Source of the DNA: Myxococcota bacterium
GTDB lineage: Bacteria; Myxococcota_A; UBA9160; JAFDET01
Assembly (NCBI GenBank): GCA_028278065.1
Contig: JANQFA010000084.1
Span: 1-35,754 of the forward strand
Length of the DNA stretch: 35,754 bases
Reading direction: 5' to 3'
The translations under genes and the position numbers were made by a program. Positions within the stretch are counted from its first letter, which is position 1. Each line of letters begins with the position of its first letter. Positions 22,996 to 30,118 of the stretch are shown here, piece by piece. The notes under the pieces are model-generated. The model had not been told where the DNA came from. It worked only from the letters and a program-made list of their open reading frames with translations, and made no database searches.

Positions 22996-23150
22996 CACGA
23001 ATCCCCCTTGCACCAATGCCCTGCCGCAGCCGGGGCTCTCCGGGTCGAGGCTCGCGATGCCGGTCGAGGAGGGCGAGCCGGCTCGGGCAGAAGCGCCCCA
23101 GGCGCCAGGGCTGGAAGGCCCATCAGCAGGCCAGGTGACACGTAGCGCAT
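22995..23150 (-). CDS. Possible short ORF of 51 residues ahead of tolC
   Basis: The 232-bp stretch between the citE-like gene and tolC holds one candidate coding region of 51 codons. It starts at ATG 23150 with GGAG 5 bp upstream and ends in a TGA that overlaps the tolC ATG (TGATG), so it could couple tolC translation. The peptide begins MRYVSPGLLMGLPALAPGALL, then is rich in Pro, Ala and Arg. I recognise no family. High GC makes chance ORFs frequent, so this may simply be tolC leader sequence. Confidence 0.25.
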   Translation of the reverse strand: MRYVSPGLLMGLPALAPGALLPEPARPPRPASRASTRRAPAAAGHWCKGDS

Positions 23151-23227
23151 GGATGCTCCGGCGTCCCCGACACCGGAGATTCGACCGCTACGGACACTCG
23201 CGAGGATGGCTCCCGAGCGCGACCCGT

Positions 23228-24136
23228 TCAGCGCCCATCGTCTTCCGCATCCACCAGGCCCGCCAGCGCCGCGGTCTCGAGGATCCGCTCCTGGGCCGCG
23301 ACGAGCGGTGCGTCGACCATCTTGCCGTCGACCGTGAAGACGCCCTTGCCCTCCTGGGCGGCCGCGCGTGCCGCGTCCACCACGCGCCGGGCGTAGGCGA
23401 TCTCCTCGGGCGCGGGCGTATGGACGGCGTTGGCGATCTCGAGCTGGCGTGGGTGGATGCACAGCTTGCCGGTGAATCCGAGCCGGCGTCCCTGCTCGGC
23501 GTCCCGCCGGAAGCCCTCGTCGTCGCGCACGTCGAGGTAGACGGTGTCGATCGGGGCGATTGCGCCGGCGCGCGCCGCGATGGCCACCGTGCAGCGGGCC
23601 TGGAGCACGACCCCCTCGGATGCGTCGGCCTCGACGAGGCCCATGTCGCGCGAGAAATCCGCATGCCCGAAGCACAGGCCTTCGACCTCCGCTGCCGCGG
23701 CCGGGAGCGCGGCCGCGTGCACCAGGCCGGCCGCGGTCTCGACGAGGGCCAGGAGGGCGACGCTGCCGGTCCGCCCCGCCTGCTCCGCGGCCGCACGGAT
23801 CTGCCCTGCGGTCCGTGCGAGGGCGGCGGAGTCCTCGGCCTTGGGGAGCATGATCGCCCCCGCGCCCGCGGCCACCGCAGCGTCGAGGTCCTCGTCGTAG
23901 AACGGCGTGCCTTCGGGGTTGATGCGCACCGCAGGCTCCGACCCGCCGAAGTCGCCCTCGCGCAGGAAGGCGGCCACCCGCTCGCGGGCGAGCTCCTTCT
24001 CGGCCGGGGCGACGGAGTCCTCCAGGTCGAGCAGCAGCGTGTCCGCCGCCAGCGCGCGCGCTTTCTCGAGCTTGCGTGCGTCGCCGCCCGGCACGAAGAA
24101 GAGCGAGCGACGCAGACGGGTCGGATCGGCGGACAC
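23228..24136 (-). CDS. CitE-like / HpcH-HpaI family acyl-CoA lyase
   Basis: TIM-barrel lyase of the CitE superfamily (citrate lyase beta, malyl-CoA or citramalyl-CoA lyases and thioesterases). The 302 residues start at a GTG (24136) with AGGAGA upstream and show RRSLFFVPGGDARKLEKA at the N-terminus, LLLDLEDSVAPAEK (about 36-49), VRINP, the CoA/Mg2+ motif IMLPKAED, LVETAAGLVHAA and the second acidic site GHADFSRDMG. Near the end is GKLCIHPRQLEIAN, typical of the family. The exact acyl-CoA cannot be read from sequence; (S)-citramalyl-CoA or malyl-CoA are reasonable candidates. It starts 2 bp after the bchO stop, so it belongs to the bchIDO operon, and it precedes tolC and pyc. A CoA lyase releasing pyruvate or glyoxylate next to pyruvate carboxylase suggests a carbon-assimilation link, which is inference. 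Confidence 0.85.
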   Translation of the reverse strand: MSADPTRLRRSLFFVPGGDARKLEKARALAADTLLLDLEDSVAPAEKELARERVAAFLREGDFGGSEPAVRINPEGTPFYDEDLDAAVAAGAGAIMLPKAEDSAALARTAGQIRAAAEQAGRTGSVALLALVETAAGLVHAAALPAAAAEVEGLCFGHADFSRDMGLVEADASEGVVLQARCTVAIAARAGAIAPIDTVYLDVRDDEGFRRDAEQGRRLGFTGKLCIHPRQLEIANAVHTPAPEEIAYARRVVDAARAAAQEGKGVFTVDGKMVDAPLVAAQERILETAALAGLVDAEDDGR

Positions 24137-24138
24137 GG

Positions 24139-25074
24139 TCAGTCTCCTGGGGTTTCGAGCGTCGTCGCGAAGTCCGCGATGAGGTCCGCCACCTCGTGCG
24201 GATGCTCCTCGTGGGCGAGGTGGCCGAGACCGTGCAGCGTCACCTGGGTCGTATCCGGCACGAGGTCCACGACGCGCTTCGCGTTGTCGGGAGGGATGTA
24301 GCGGTCCGCGTCGCCCACCACCAGCAGCAGTCGCGCCGGCAGGCGCGTGAGCTCCCGCTGGAGCCGGGCCAGATCCCAGGCGGCCATCATCGCGAGGGTG
24401 GCGCCCACATGGCCGGGGCTCGCCATCAGCTGGCCGTAGAGACGGCAGCCCTCGGCGTCGATGCGCGAGCCCGTCCCGCGCAGCAGGCGGGCCACCACGG
24501 CCGGGTCGCGGGAGCGTCGCGCCAGGGCGAAGGGAAGCAGCGGATTCAGGGAGAGAAGCCGCGCCAGCGGCGATCCGAGCCACGCGGCGGCGCGCCCGAC
24601 GGTCAGGCCGAAGGGCAGCAGCGCACCGTTCAGCGCGACCAGCGCGGGCGCTTGGAGGGTGCCGTCCAGACGCATGCGGCAGGCGATCGCGGCGCCGGCC
24701 GAGTGGCCGACCGCCAGCGATGGGCGCCGGTCCATCACCGCCAGAAGCTCGCCCAGGGCGGCCGCCATGCCCGGCAGCGAGAGGCGGCCGCCGCCCTCGC
24801 TGAAGCCGTGGCCCGGGAGATCGGGCGCGACCACGGTGAAGTGCTCGGCCAGCGCCGGCGCCAGATCGCGCCACGAGTGGGTCGACGCCCCGGTGCCGTG
24901 GAGCAGCAGGAGAACCGGGCCGCGACCCATCTCCTGTACGTGCCAGCGTCGTCCGCCCGCGCGCACGAAGCGGCTGGCCTCCCGGTTGGGCCACGCGCGC
25001 CCCTCGTGCGCCCAGCGGGGCTGCGTGGGGCGCAGCAGAGGCCAGGTCGCACCGTGCAGGGCCTCGACCAGCAT
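24139..25074 (-). CDS. bchO: BchO alpha/beta-hydrolase
   Basis: Putative hydrolase found with Mg-chelatase genes in purple bacterial clusters; its exact reaction is not established, and a role alongside Mg-chelatase is assumed from context. The 311 residues contain the oxyanion stretch LLLLHGTGASTHSWRDL (about 55-71), the nucleophile elbow VGHSAGAA, a cap region, LLVVGDADRYIPP with the probable acid, and the catalytic histidine in HGLGHLAHEEHP. The ATG at 25074 overlaps the bchD stop by one base (TGATG); a GTG one codon upstream is also possible. The order bchI-bchD-bchO is the classical one. Confidence 0.92.
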   Translation of the reverse strand: MLVEALHGATWPLLRPTQPRWAHEGRAWPNREASRFVRAGGRRWHVQEMGRGPVLLLLHGTGASTHSWRDLAPALAEHFTVVAPDLPGHGFSEGGGRLSLPGMAAALGELLAVMDRRPSLAVGHSAGAAIACRMRLDGTLQAPALVALNGALLPFGLTVGRAAAWLGSPLARLLSLNPLLPFALARRSRDPAVVARLLRGTGSRIDAEGCRLYGQLMASPGHVGATLAMMAAWDLARLQRELTRLPARLLLVVGDADRYIPPDNAKRVVDLVPDTTQVTLHGLGHLAHEEHPHEVADLIADFATTLETPGD

Positions 25075-26861
25075 CACACGGCGTCCAGCGCCGCGGAGTT
25101 CGGCTCCACGGCCCCGCGAACCGCCTCCCGCAGCGTGGCCGCGTCGGCGTGGGGCAGGGCGCGGTACAGGCCGCCCATCGTCTCGGCCAGGCGTCTGGCC
25201 GAGGCCTGGGGGCGGGGCGCCGTGTCGACGAGCAGGGTGCCGAGTCCGCGCGCGCGCACCTCGCGAGCCGAGGCGAGCGCGTCCTGGGCCGCCCGCTCGC
25301 GTCCGCCGGTGCCGTCGCGGGCGACGTTCGCGCGTCCGTCGGTGAGCAGGACGAGGAGCGGCGTCCCGCCCCGGCGCAGCACGCCGTCGGCCAGGGCGAG
25401 GCCCGCGTCGAGGCCGGCGGCGAGCGGGGTTCCGCCGCCCCCCGGAAGACCGGCCAGGTGGCGCCGGGCCCGCGCGAGGGAGCGCGTCGGCTCCAGCAGC
25501 ACCTCCGCGTTGCGCCCGCGGAAGGCCACCAGCGCCACACGGTCGCGGCGGACGTAGCAGTCGGAGAGGAGCAGCTCGATGGCTCCCTTGGCCTCGGCGA
25601 GGCGCTGGAGGGCCGTCGATCCCGACGCGTCGACGATGAAGATCGCCGTCGTCTCGGTGCGATCGGCGAAGCGTACGACGCGGAAGTCCTCGCGCCGCAC
25701 CGCCAGGCGCCGCGCGCCGCCGCCCGCCGAGCGCGCAGGCGCGCGACGCAGACGCTGCCAGGGCGCCGCCGCACGCAGCGTTTCGACCACGTCGAGGCGC
25801 GCACCGGAGCGGGGGTCGCCCGCGCGCGCGCCGCGCGGCGCACCGCGGCGGACCGAGGTCCGGCGGGCTCCCGAGCCGCGGGTCCGGGCGCTGCCCGCCC
25901 TGCCACGGTCCGCCGGGCGGATCTCCTCGAGGAGCCCGTTCGAGAGGGCGGCCTTCACCGCGGCGAGGACGCGCTCCTCTGCAGACTCGGCGTCACCGTC
26001 GCCCCGCTCGCTGTCCCGGTCGCTGCCCTGCGCGGGGTCGGGCCGCGGCGCCTCCTCCTCGGAGGACTCGCTGGGAATCTGCGTGGCGCGCGGGGCCAGC
26101 ACGAGGCGGGCGGCCAGCGCCGCATCCTCGGCGTCGACGCCGGGCCGCGCAGCCAGCGCCGCGCTCGCACGCGCGGCGTGGAGGGCTTGGAGCGGCGCGC
26201 GGAGGGACCCGATACCGAGGACCTGTGCGGCGCTACAGAGCGTCTCGAGGATTTCGTCGCTCACCGTGACGCTCGCCAGGCGTCGGCGGGCGGAGTCGAT
26301 CGCCGCCGGGCTCGGCTGCACCCCCGCGGTGTCGCGCGGGCCGATGCCGCCCAGCTCCACGTGGAAGGCGAGGCGATCCAGCAGCGCGGCGGGCGGGCGC
26401 TCGTCGTCGACCATTCCCTCGTCGAGCGCCACCACGCCGAAGCGGGTGGGGTCTCGGCGGCTCAGGCCGTCGCGCTCCAGCGCCAGCTCGCCGGAGTCGA
26501 GTACGCACGCCACGAGGGCGGCCACCGACGGCTCGATTCGCTCCGCCATCCCCAGGATGACCACGCCCCCGTCGGCATCGCGGAGGATGCCGCGCTCGGC
26601 CACCGGCCGGCCAGCCTGGAGGGTCGCCGCCAGGTCGAGGCCGCCGAGCAGCCGGTCGGGCGGCGCGTTGAGGGGTACGCGTCGCCAAGGCGAGTCGGGG
26701 GGCAGGGCCTCGCGCAGCAGGTCGAGCCAGCGTTCGCGCACGGGCCCGGCCGGCGCGCGCAGCCGCACGCCGCCCGTTCCAACCGGATCGAGCGCGAAGA
26801 GCGCTGCGGCCAGCACCGCGTCGCTCCACGGATCGGGCGTGTGCTCCTCGCCGGGTGTCAT
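25074..26861 (-). CDS. bchD: Magnesium chelatase subunit BchD
   Basis: Non-catalytic AAA+ partner of BchI; together they form the double-ring motor that drives Mg insertion by BchH. The 595 residues start at ATG 26861, overlapping the bchI stop as ATGA. The N-terminal third resembles an AAA+ domain but lacks a proper P-loop, as usual for BchD. A middle acidic and Arg-rich linker (about 270-370) with runs of Glu and Asp follows, then a C-terminal von Willebrand A domain with MIDAS motif IFIVDASGSTALQR and the later PGGGGTPLAAGLD and LLTDGRAN segments. It is somewhat longer than the roughly 560 residues of Rhodobacter BchD, mainly through the linker. The longer upstream open frame is a shadow of bchI. 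Confidence 0.95.
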   Translation of the reverse strand: MTPGEEHTPDPWSDAVLAAALFALDPVGTGGVRLRAPAGPVRERWLDLLREALPPDSPWRRVPLNAPPDRLLGGLDLAATLQAGRPVAERGILRDADGGVVILGMAERIEPSVAALVACVLDSGELALERDGLSRRDPTRFGVVALDEGMVDDERPPAALLDRLAFHVELGGIGPRDTAGVQPSPAAIDSARRRLASVTVSDEILETLCSAAQVLGIGSLRAPLQALHAARASAALAARPGVDAEDAALAARLVLAPRATQIPSESSEEEAPRPDPAQGSDRDSERGDGDAESAEERVLAAVKAALSNGLLEEIRPADRGRAGSARTRGSGARRTSVRRGAPRGARAGDPRSGARLDVVETLRAAAPWQRLRRAPARSAGGGARRLAVRREDFRVVRFADRTETTAIFIVDASGSTALQRLAEAKGAIELLLSDCYVRRDRVALVAFRGRNAEVLLEPTRSLARARRHLAGLPGGGGTPLAAGLDAGLALADGVLRRGGTPLLVLLTDGRANVARDGTGGRERAAQDALASAREVRARGLGTLLVDTAPRPQASARRLAETMGGLYRALPHADAATLREAVRGAVEPNSAALDAV

Positions 26862-27874
26862 TCGCCGAAGACCTCGGCGAGTGCGCGCTCGACGCGGGTG
26901 GTGGAGCCCGACTCGTCGAGCGGGTTGCGGCGCAGGCGATGGCGCAGCGCGGGCAGGGCGACCTGGTACAGATGGGCGTCCTTGACCGCTGCGTCGCCCT
27001 CGAAGGCGGCGACCGCGCGCGCGGCACGCACCATCACCAGCTCCCCGCGCAGCCCGTCGGTTCCCAGTGCCATGCACAGGCGCGCGATCCGCTCGCGGAC
27101 GTCCTCGTCCACCTGCACCGCGTCGAGCCGGTCCCGTGCCGCGACGATCCGCCGGCGCAGGCGCCCGTCCCGTCGCTTCCAGCGCGTCGCGAAGGCCGCT
27201 GGATCGCGATCGAAGGTGTCACGCTGGCGCACGACCTCCACCCGTACCGCCAGGTCCTGCGGCGTGGTCACCTCGACCGCGAGGCCGAAGCGGTCGAGGA
27301 GCTGCGGCCGCAGCTCGCCCTCCTCGGGGTTGCCGCTCCCGATCAGCACGAAGCGCGCGGGGTGCCGCACGCTCAGGCCCTCGCGCTCCACTACGTTCTC
27401 GCCCGAGGCGGCCACGTCGAGCAGGAGGTCGACCAGATGGTCCTCCAACAGGTTCACCTCGTCGACGTAGAGAAAGCCGCGGTTGGCCCGGGCGAGAAGC
27501 CCCGGCTCGAAGGCCTTGACTCCCTCGCCGAGGGCTCGCTCCAGGTCGAGGGCGCCCACCACGCGGTCCTCGGTGGCACCGAGCGGGAGGTCGACCACGG
27601 GGACGGGCATGCGACGGCTGCGCGCGCGGGGCGACTCCCGGCACTCGTCGCAGCGGCCGTGCTCGCTGTCGGGATCGCAGTGGAAGGGGCAGCCGGCGAC
27701 CACACGCATGGGAGGGAGGAGCTGCGCCAGAGCCCGGACCGCGGTCGACTTGCCGGTGCCGCGATCGCCGAACACGAGGACGCCGCCTACGCCGGGATCG
27801 ATCGCTGCGATCAGGAGGGCGAGCTTCATCTCGTCTTGCCCGAGGATGGCCGAGAAGGGGAATACGTGGGGCAT
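26858..27874 (-). CDS. bchI: Magnesium chelatase ATPase subunit BchI
   Basis: AAA+ ATPase that powers Mg2+ insertion into protoporphyrin IX with BchD and BchH. The 338 residues show N-terminal FPFSAILGQDEMKLALL, Walker A GDRGTGKS (36-43), the cysteine-containing insertion PFHCDPDSEHGRCDECR (about 63-79), Walker B FLYVDEVNLL (134-143), sensor 1 in FVLIGSGNPEEGELRPQLLDRFGL, and the helical lid. The ATG at 27874 has GAGGA 7 bp upstream and starts directly at the conserved N-terminus; the frame remains open for 21 more codons, but this looks non-coding. It is 10 bp after the stop of the small membrane ORF. Confidence 0.97.
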   Translation of the reverse strand: MPHVFPFSAILGQDEMKLALLIAAIDPGVGGVLVFGDRGTGKSTAVRALAQLLPPMRVVAGCPFHCDPDSEHGRCDECRESPRARSRRMPVPVVDLPLGATEDRVVGALDLERALGEGVKAFEPGLLARANRGFLYVDEVNLLEDHLVDLLLDVAASGENVVEREGLSVRHPARFVLIGSGNPEEGELRPQLLDRFGLAVEVTTPQDLAVRVEVVRQRDTFDRDPAAFATRWKRRDGRLRRRIVAARDRLDAVQVDEDVRERIARLCMALGTDGLRGELVMVRAARAVAAFEGDAAVKDAHLYQVALPALRHRLRRNPLDESGSTTRVERALAEVFGE

Positions 27875-27884
27875 GGTGCTGTCC

Positions 27885-28217
27885 TCAGGTAGGCTCCGCG
27901 GGTGCAATCCCGGGCTGGCTCCGCCTCGGTGCGGCACGCGCCGTGTCCGCGAGCTGCCGCCAGGCCTCGCGGAGCATAGCCACGTGCGCGACGCCGGCGG
28001 CGAGCAGCGCGGCCGCGACCTGGCTGGAGTCGTGCCCGGCCAGCGCGAGGCGGAGCGCCACGAGCAGGAAGGCCCCCGAGGCCAGACACGTCCACAGCAG
28101 CCGGCGGTAGCGACCGCGCCCGCTGCCCGCGAGCACCGTTCCCAGCACGATGGCTTCGAGCACGACGGCGGCGAGGATCACGTCCAGCTGCCCCGGTGTC
28201 GGTCCGGACAGCGTCAC
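27885..28217 (-). CDS. Small membrane protein of unknown function between tspO and bchI
   Basis: A 110-residue ORF starting at a GTG (28217) that overlaps the tspO stop by 4 bp (GTGA) and ending 10 bp before bchI. It fills the space exactly, which argues that it is real. Three hydrophobic helices are visible: LDVILAAVVLEAIVLGTVLA (about 11-30), LLWTCLASGAFLLVALRLAL (about 40-59) and SSQVAAALLAAGVAHVAML (about 65-83), then a polar Pro/Ala/Arg tail. The topology would be three membrane spans. I do not recognise a family. Being locked between a tetrapyrrole-related transporter-like protein and Mg-chelatase suggests a role in tetrapyrrole handling or in the photosynthetic membrane, but this is only guilt by association. 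Confidence 0.75.
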   Translation of the reverse strand: MTLSGPTPGQLDVILAAVVLEAIVLGTVLAGSGRGRYRRLLWTCLASGAFLLVALRLALAGHDSSQVAAALLAAGVAHVAMLREAWRQLADTARAAPRRSQPGIAPAEPT

Positions 28218-28735
28218 GCGAACGGCCCGTTGAGAACGACGACGCGGAAGTTCAGGTAGGCGGCGAAGGCGACCCAGACGAGATAGGGCACCAGCAGCGT
28301 CGCAGCCCGCCGGGATCGGGGCAGGAAGAAGAGGATGAGAGCGAGCACCGAGACCCAGAGCGTGAACACCTCGGCGAGGGCCCAGTCGGGGCGCCGCAGT
28401 GTGAAGAAGCAGACGCTCCACAGGACGTTGAGCACGCCGTTGGCGAAGAGCAGCGAGACCAGCCAGGCGCGCTCGCGAGGCTCTGCCAGCGCCCTCCACC
28501 CGATCACGGTGGCGGCAACGAGCAGCGCGTAGATCACGGTCCAGGCCGGCGCGAACAGCACGTCCGGCGGGTTGAGCGACGACTTCGCCAGGTCCTGGTA
28601 CCAGGGCCCGGTATCCGTCGCCGCCCCGCCGAGCAGCGCGACCACGAGCGCGCAGAGGCCCGCGACGATCACCGGCCGGTTGGGCCAGGAGCGCTCGGGA
28701 GTGGATCGATCGTCGACGGCGGCGCTGTGCTCCAT
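28214..28735 (-). CDS. tspO: TspO/MBR family tryptophan-rich sensory protein
   Basis: Five-helix membrane protein that binds tetrapyrroles such as protoporphyrin IX; in Rhodobacter sphaeroides TspO damps photosynthesis gene expression in oxygen, via the AppA/PpsR route. The 173 residues carry the family signature of Trp and Asn residues: WYQDLAKSSLNPPDVLFAPAWTVIYALL (about 46-73), ANGVLNVLWSVCFFTLRRPDWALAE (about 98-122) and the final helix VPYLVWVAFAAYLNF. An N-terminal tail of about 20 polar residues is longer than usual. It lies between the PucC-like gene and the small membrane ORF, a common tspO location in photosynthesis clusters. Confidence 0.95.
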   Translation of the reverse strand: MEHSAAVDDRSTPERSWPNRPVIVAGLCALVVALLGGAATDTGPWYQDLAKSSLNPPDVLFAPAWTVIYALLVAATVIGWRALAEPRERAWLVSLLFANGVLNVLWSVCFFTLRRPDWALAEVFTLWVSVLALILFFLPRSRRAATLLVPYLVWVAFAAYLNFRVVVLNGPFA

Positions 28736-28744
28736 GCGGATCCC

Positions 28745-30106
28745 TCAGGCGCCCGTCGCCGGACCGGGCTGTTCCCCGGCCGGCATGGCGGGCAGCCTCA
28801 GGCCGTCCGCCACCGTCGGTCCCACCCGCGTCGCCAGGACGGCCGCGACCACGAACGTCGCCCCCTCGGCCGCGAAGACGAAGGCGAAGGCGGTTCCGGG
28901 ATCCGGGAGCAGCGCGCGCATGGCGTCGAGCGAGGCGGCGCCGACGAAGCCCCCGAGGCCGAAGGCGATCGCCTGGGCTGCGCCCCAGAGTCCCATGCGC
29001 GTACCCTCGCGTCCCTTCCGGCCCGCGCTGGCGAGGGTCATCATGGAGCCGATGGCCGCCACCGCGAAGGCGCCGTTGGCGACGCCCAGCGCGAAGACCG
29101 AGGGCTCCAGCGGCCAGGCCGGGCCGATGCGAGCCCCGATCGCCAGGGCCCCCAAGGCGAGGGCGGAGGCGACGCAGCCGCCGACGGTCCAGCGGCGCAT
29201 GAAGCGCGCGCGCGAGCGGCCGATGGTCGTACCGATCACCGCCGTGGCGATCATGCCGAGCAGGACGCCGCCGTTCTGCACGCCGGCCAGCTGCGTCGAC
29301 TGGCCCGGGCTGTAGCCGTGGATCAGGCCCGCGAAGGGCTCGAGGATCAGATCCTGGGCGCTGTAGGCCAGCATCGAGACGAACACGAAGACCGTGAAGC
29401 GCCGGGCCTGGGTCTCGCTCCAGACCTCCGCCAGCGCGGCCCGGAACGCGACGGGCGTATCCTCCTCCGTCGCGTCCGCGTCGCGCGCGCCGGGACGCTC
29501 CATGCGTCCGACGGCGAGGACGGTCATGACGAAGGCCACGACGGCCACGCCCGCGGTCACCCCGATCAGCCTGTCCATCGAGAACGGATCGAGGAGCCTC
29601 CCGGCCACGCCGGCCGTCACGATGAAGCCGGCGATCATCATGATCCAGACGATGGCGGCCGCAGCCGCCTTGCGCTCCGGCTCCGTGCGCGTGGCGAGCA
29701 GCGCCAGCAGATTGGTGCCCGAGGCGCCGACCCCGATCCCGATGCCGAGGAACGCGAGGCAGGCCCCCGTGACCCCCAGGACGACGGAGCTGGCCATCAG
29801 AGCCGTCGAGGCCGCGGCGGCGACGGCGCTCAGGCCCAGGATCGCCATGCCCCCCACGATCCAGCGCGAGCGCGAGCCGCCCACGTCCGATCCGTAGCCC
29901 CAGCGCGGGCGCGCCAGCTGCACCGCGTAGTGCCAGCCCACCAGGGCGCCGGGGAGCATCGCCGGGAGTGCCAGCTCGACCACCATGACGCGGTTGAGGG
30001 TGGACGTGGTCAGGATGACGATCGAGCCGAGAGCGGTCTGGACCAGGCCCAGCCGGACGACTCCCGGCCATCCCAGCGTGCCGGGCGTTTCAGGCTTCTC
30101 CACCAT
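28745..30106 (-). CDS. PucC/Bch2-like MFS transporter of the bacteriochlorophyll delivery family
   Basis: Second LhaA/PucC-family membrane protein of the window, 453 residues and about 12 hydrophobic helices. Family segments include VRLGLVQTALGSIVILTTSTLNRVMVVELALPAMLPG (about 16-52), the loop RPRWGYGSDVGGSRSRWI and, in the second half, SAQDLILEPFAGLIHGYSPGQSTQLAGVQNGG. This type is often called bch2, ORF428 or PucC and lies near bchP, bchG and ppsR in many clusters. The ATG at 30106 has AGGAG about 5 bp upstream and lies 12 bp after the ppsR2 stop. It likely acts in pigment delivery or antenna assembly; sequence alone does not separate PucC from Bch2. Confidence 0.9.
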   Translation of the reverse strand: MVEKPETPGTLGWPGVVRLGLVQTALGSIVILTTSTLNRVMVVELALPAMLPGALVGWHYAVQLARPRWGYGSDVGGSRSRWIVGGMAILGLSAVAAAASTALMASSVVLGVTGACLAFLGIGIGVGASGTNLLALLATRTEPERKAAAAAIVWIMMIAGFIVTAGVAGRLLDPFSMDRLIGVTAGVAVVAFVMTVLAVGRMERPGARDADATEEDTPVAFRAALAEVWSETQARRFTVFVFVSMLAYSAQDLILEPFAGLIHGYSPGQSTQLAGVQNGGVLLGMIATAVIGTTIGRSRARFMRRWTVGGCVASALALGALAIGARIGPAWPLEPSVFALGVANGAFAVAAIGSMMTLASAGRKGREGTRMGLWGAAQAIAFGLGGFVGAASLDAMRALLPDPGTAFAFVFAAEGATFVVAAVLATRVGPTVADGLRLPAMPAGEQPGPATGA

Positions 30107-30118
30107 GCAGCTCCTCTC

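Noticed and set aside
23156..23178. CTCCGG...CCGGAG inverted repeat with an 11-base loop, as a terminator after the citE-like gene
   Set aside because: Stem of only 6 bp with a large loop and no T-run on either strand; expected by chance at this GC content.
25074..27077. A 667-codon version of BchD with a 72-residue extension
   Set aside because: The extension is antisense-like Arg-rich sequence lying inside bchI in another frame; the ATG at 26861 overlaps the bchI stop and gives the family N-terminus.
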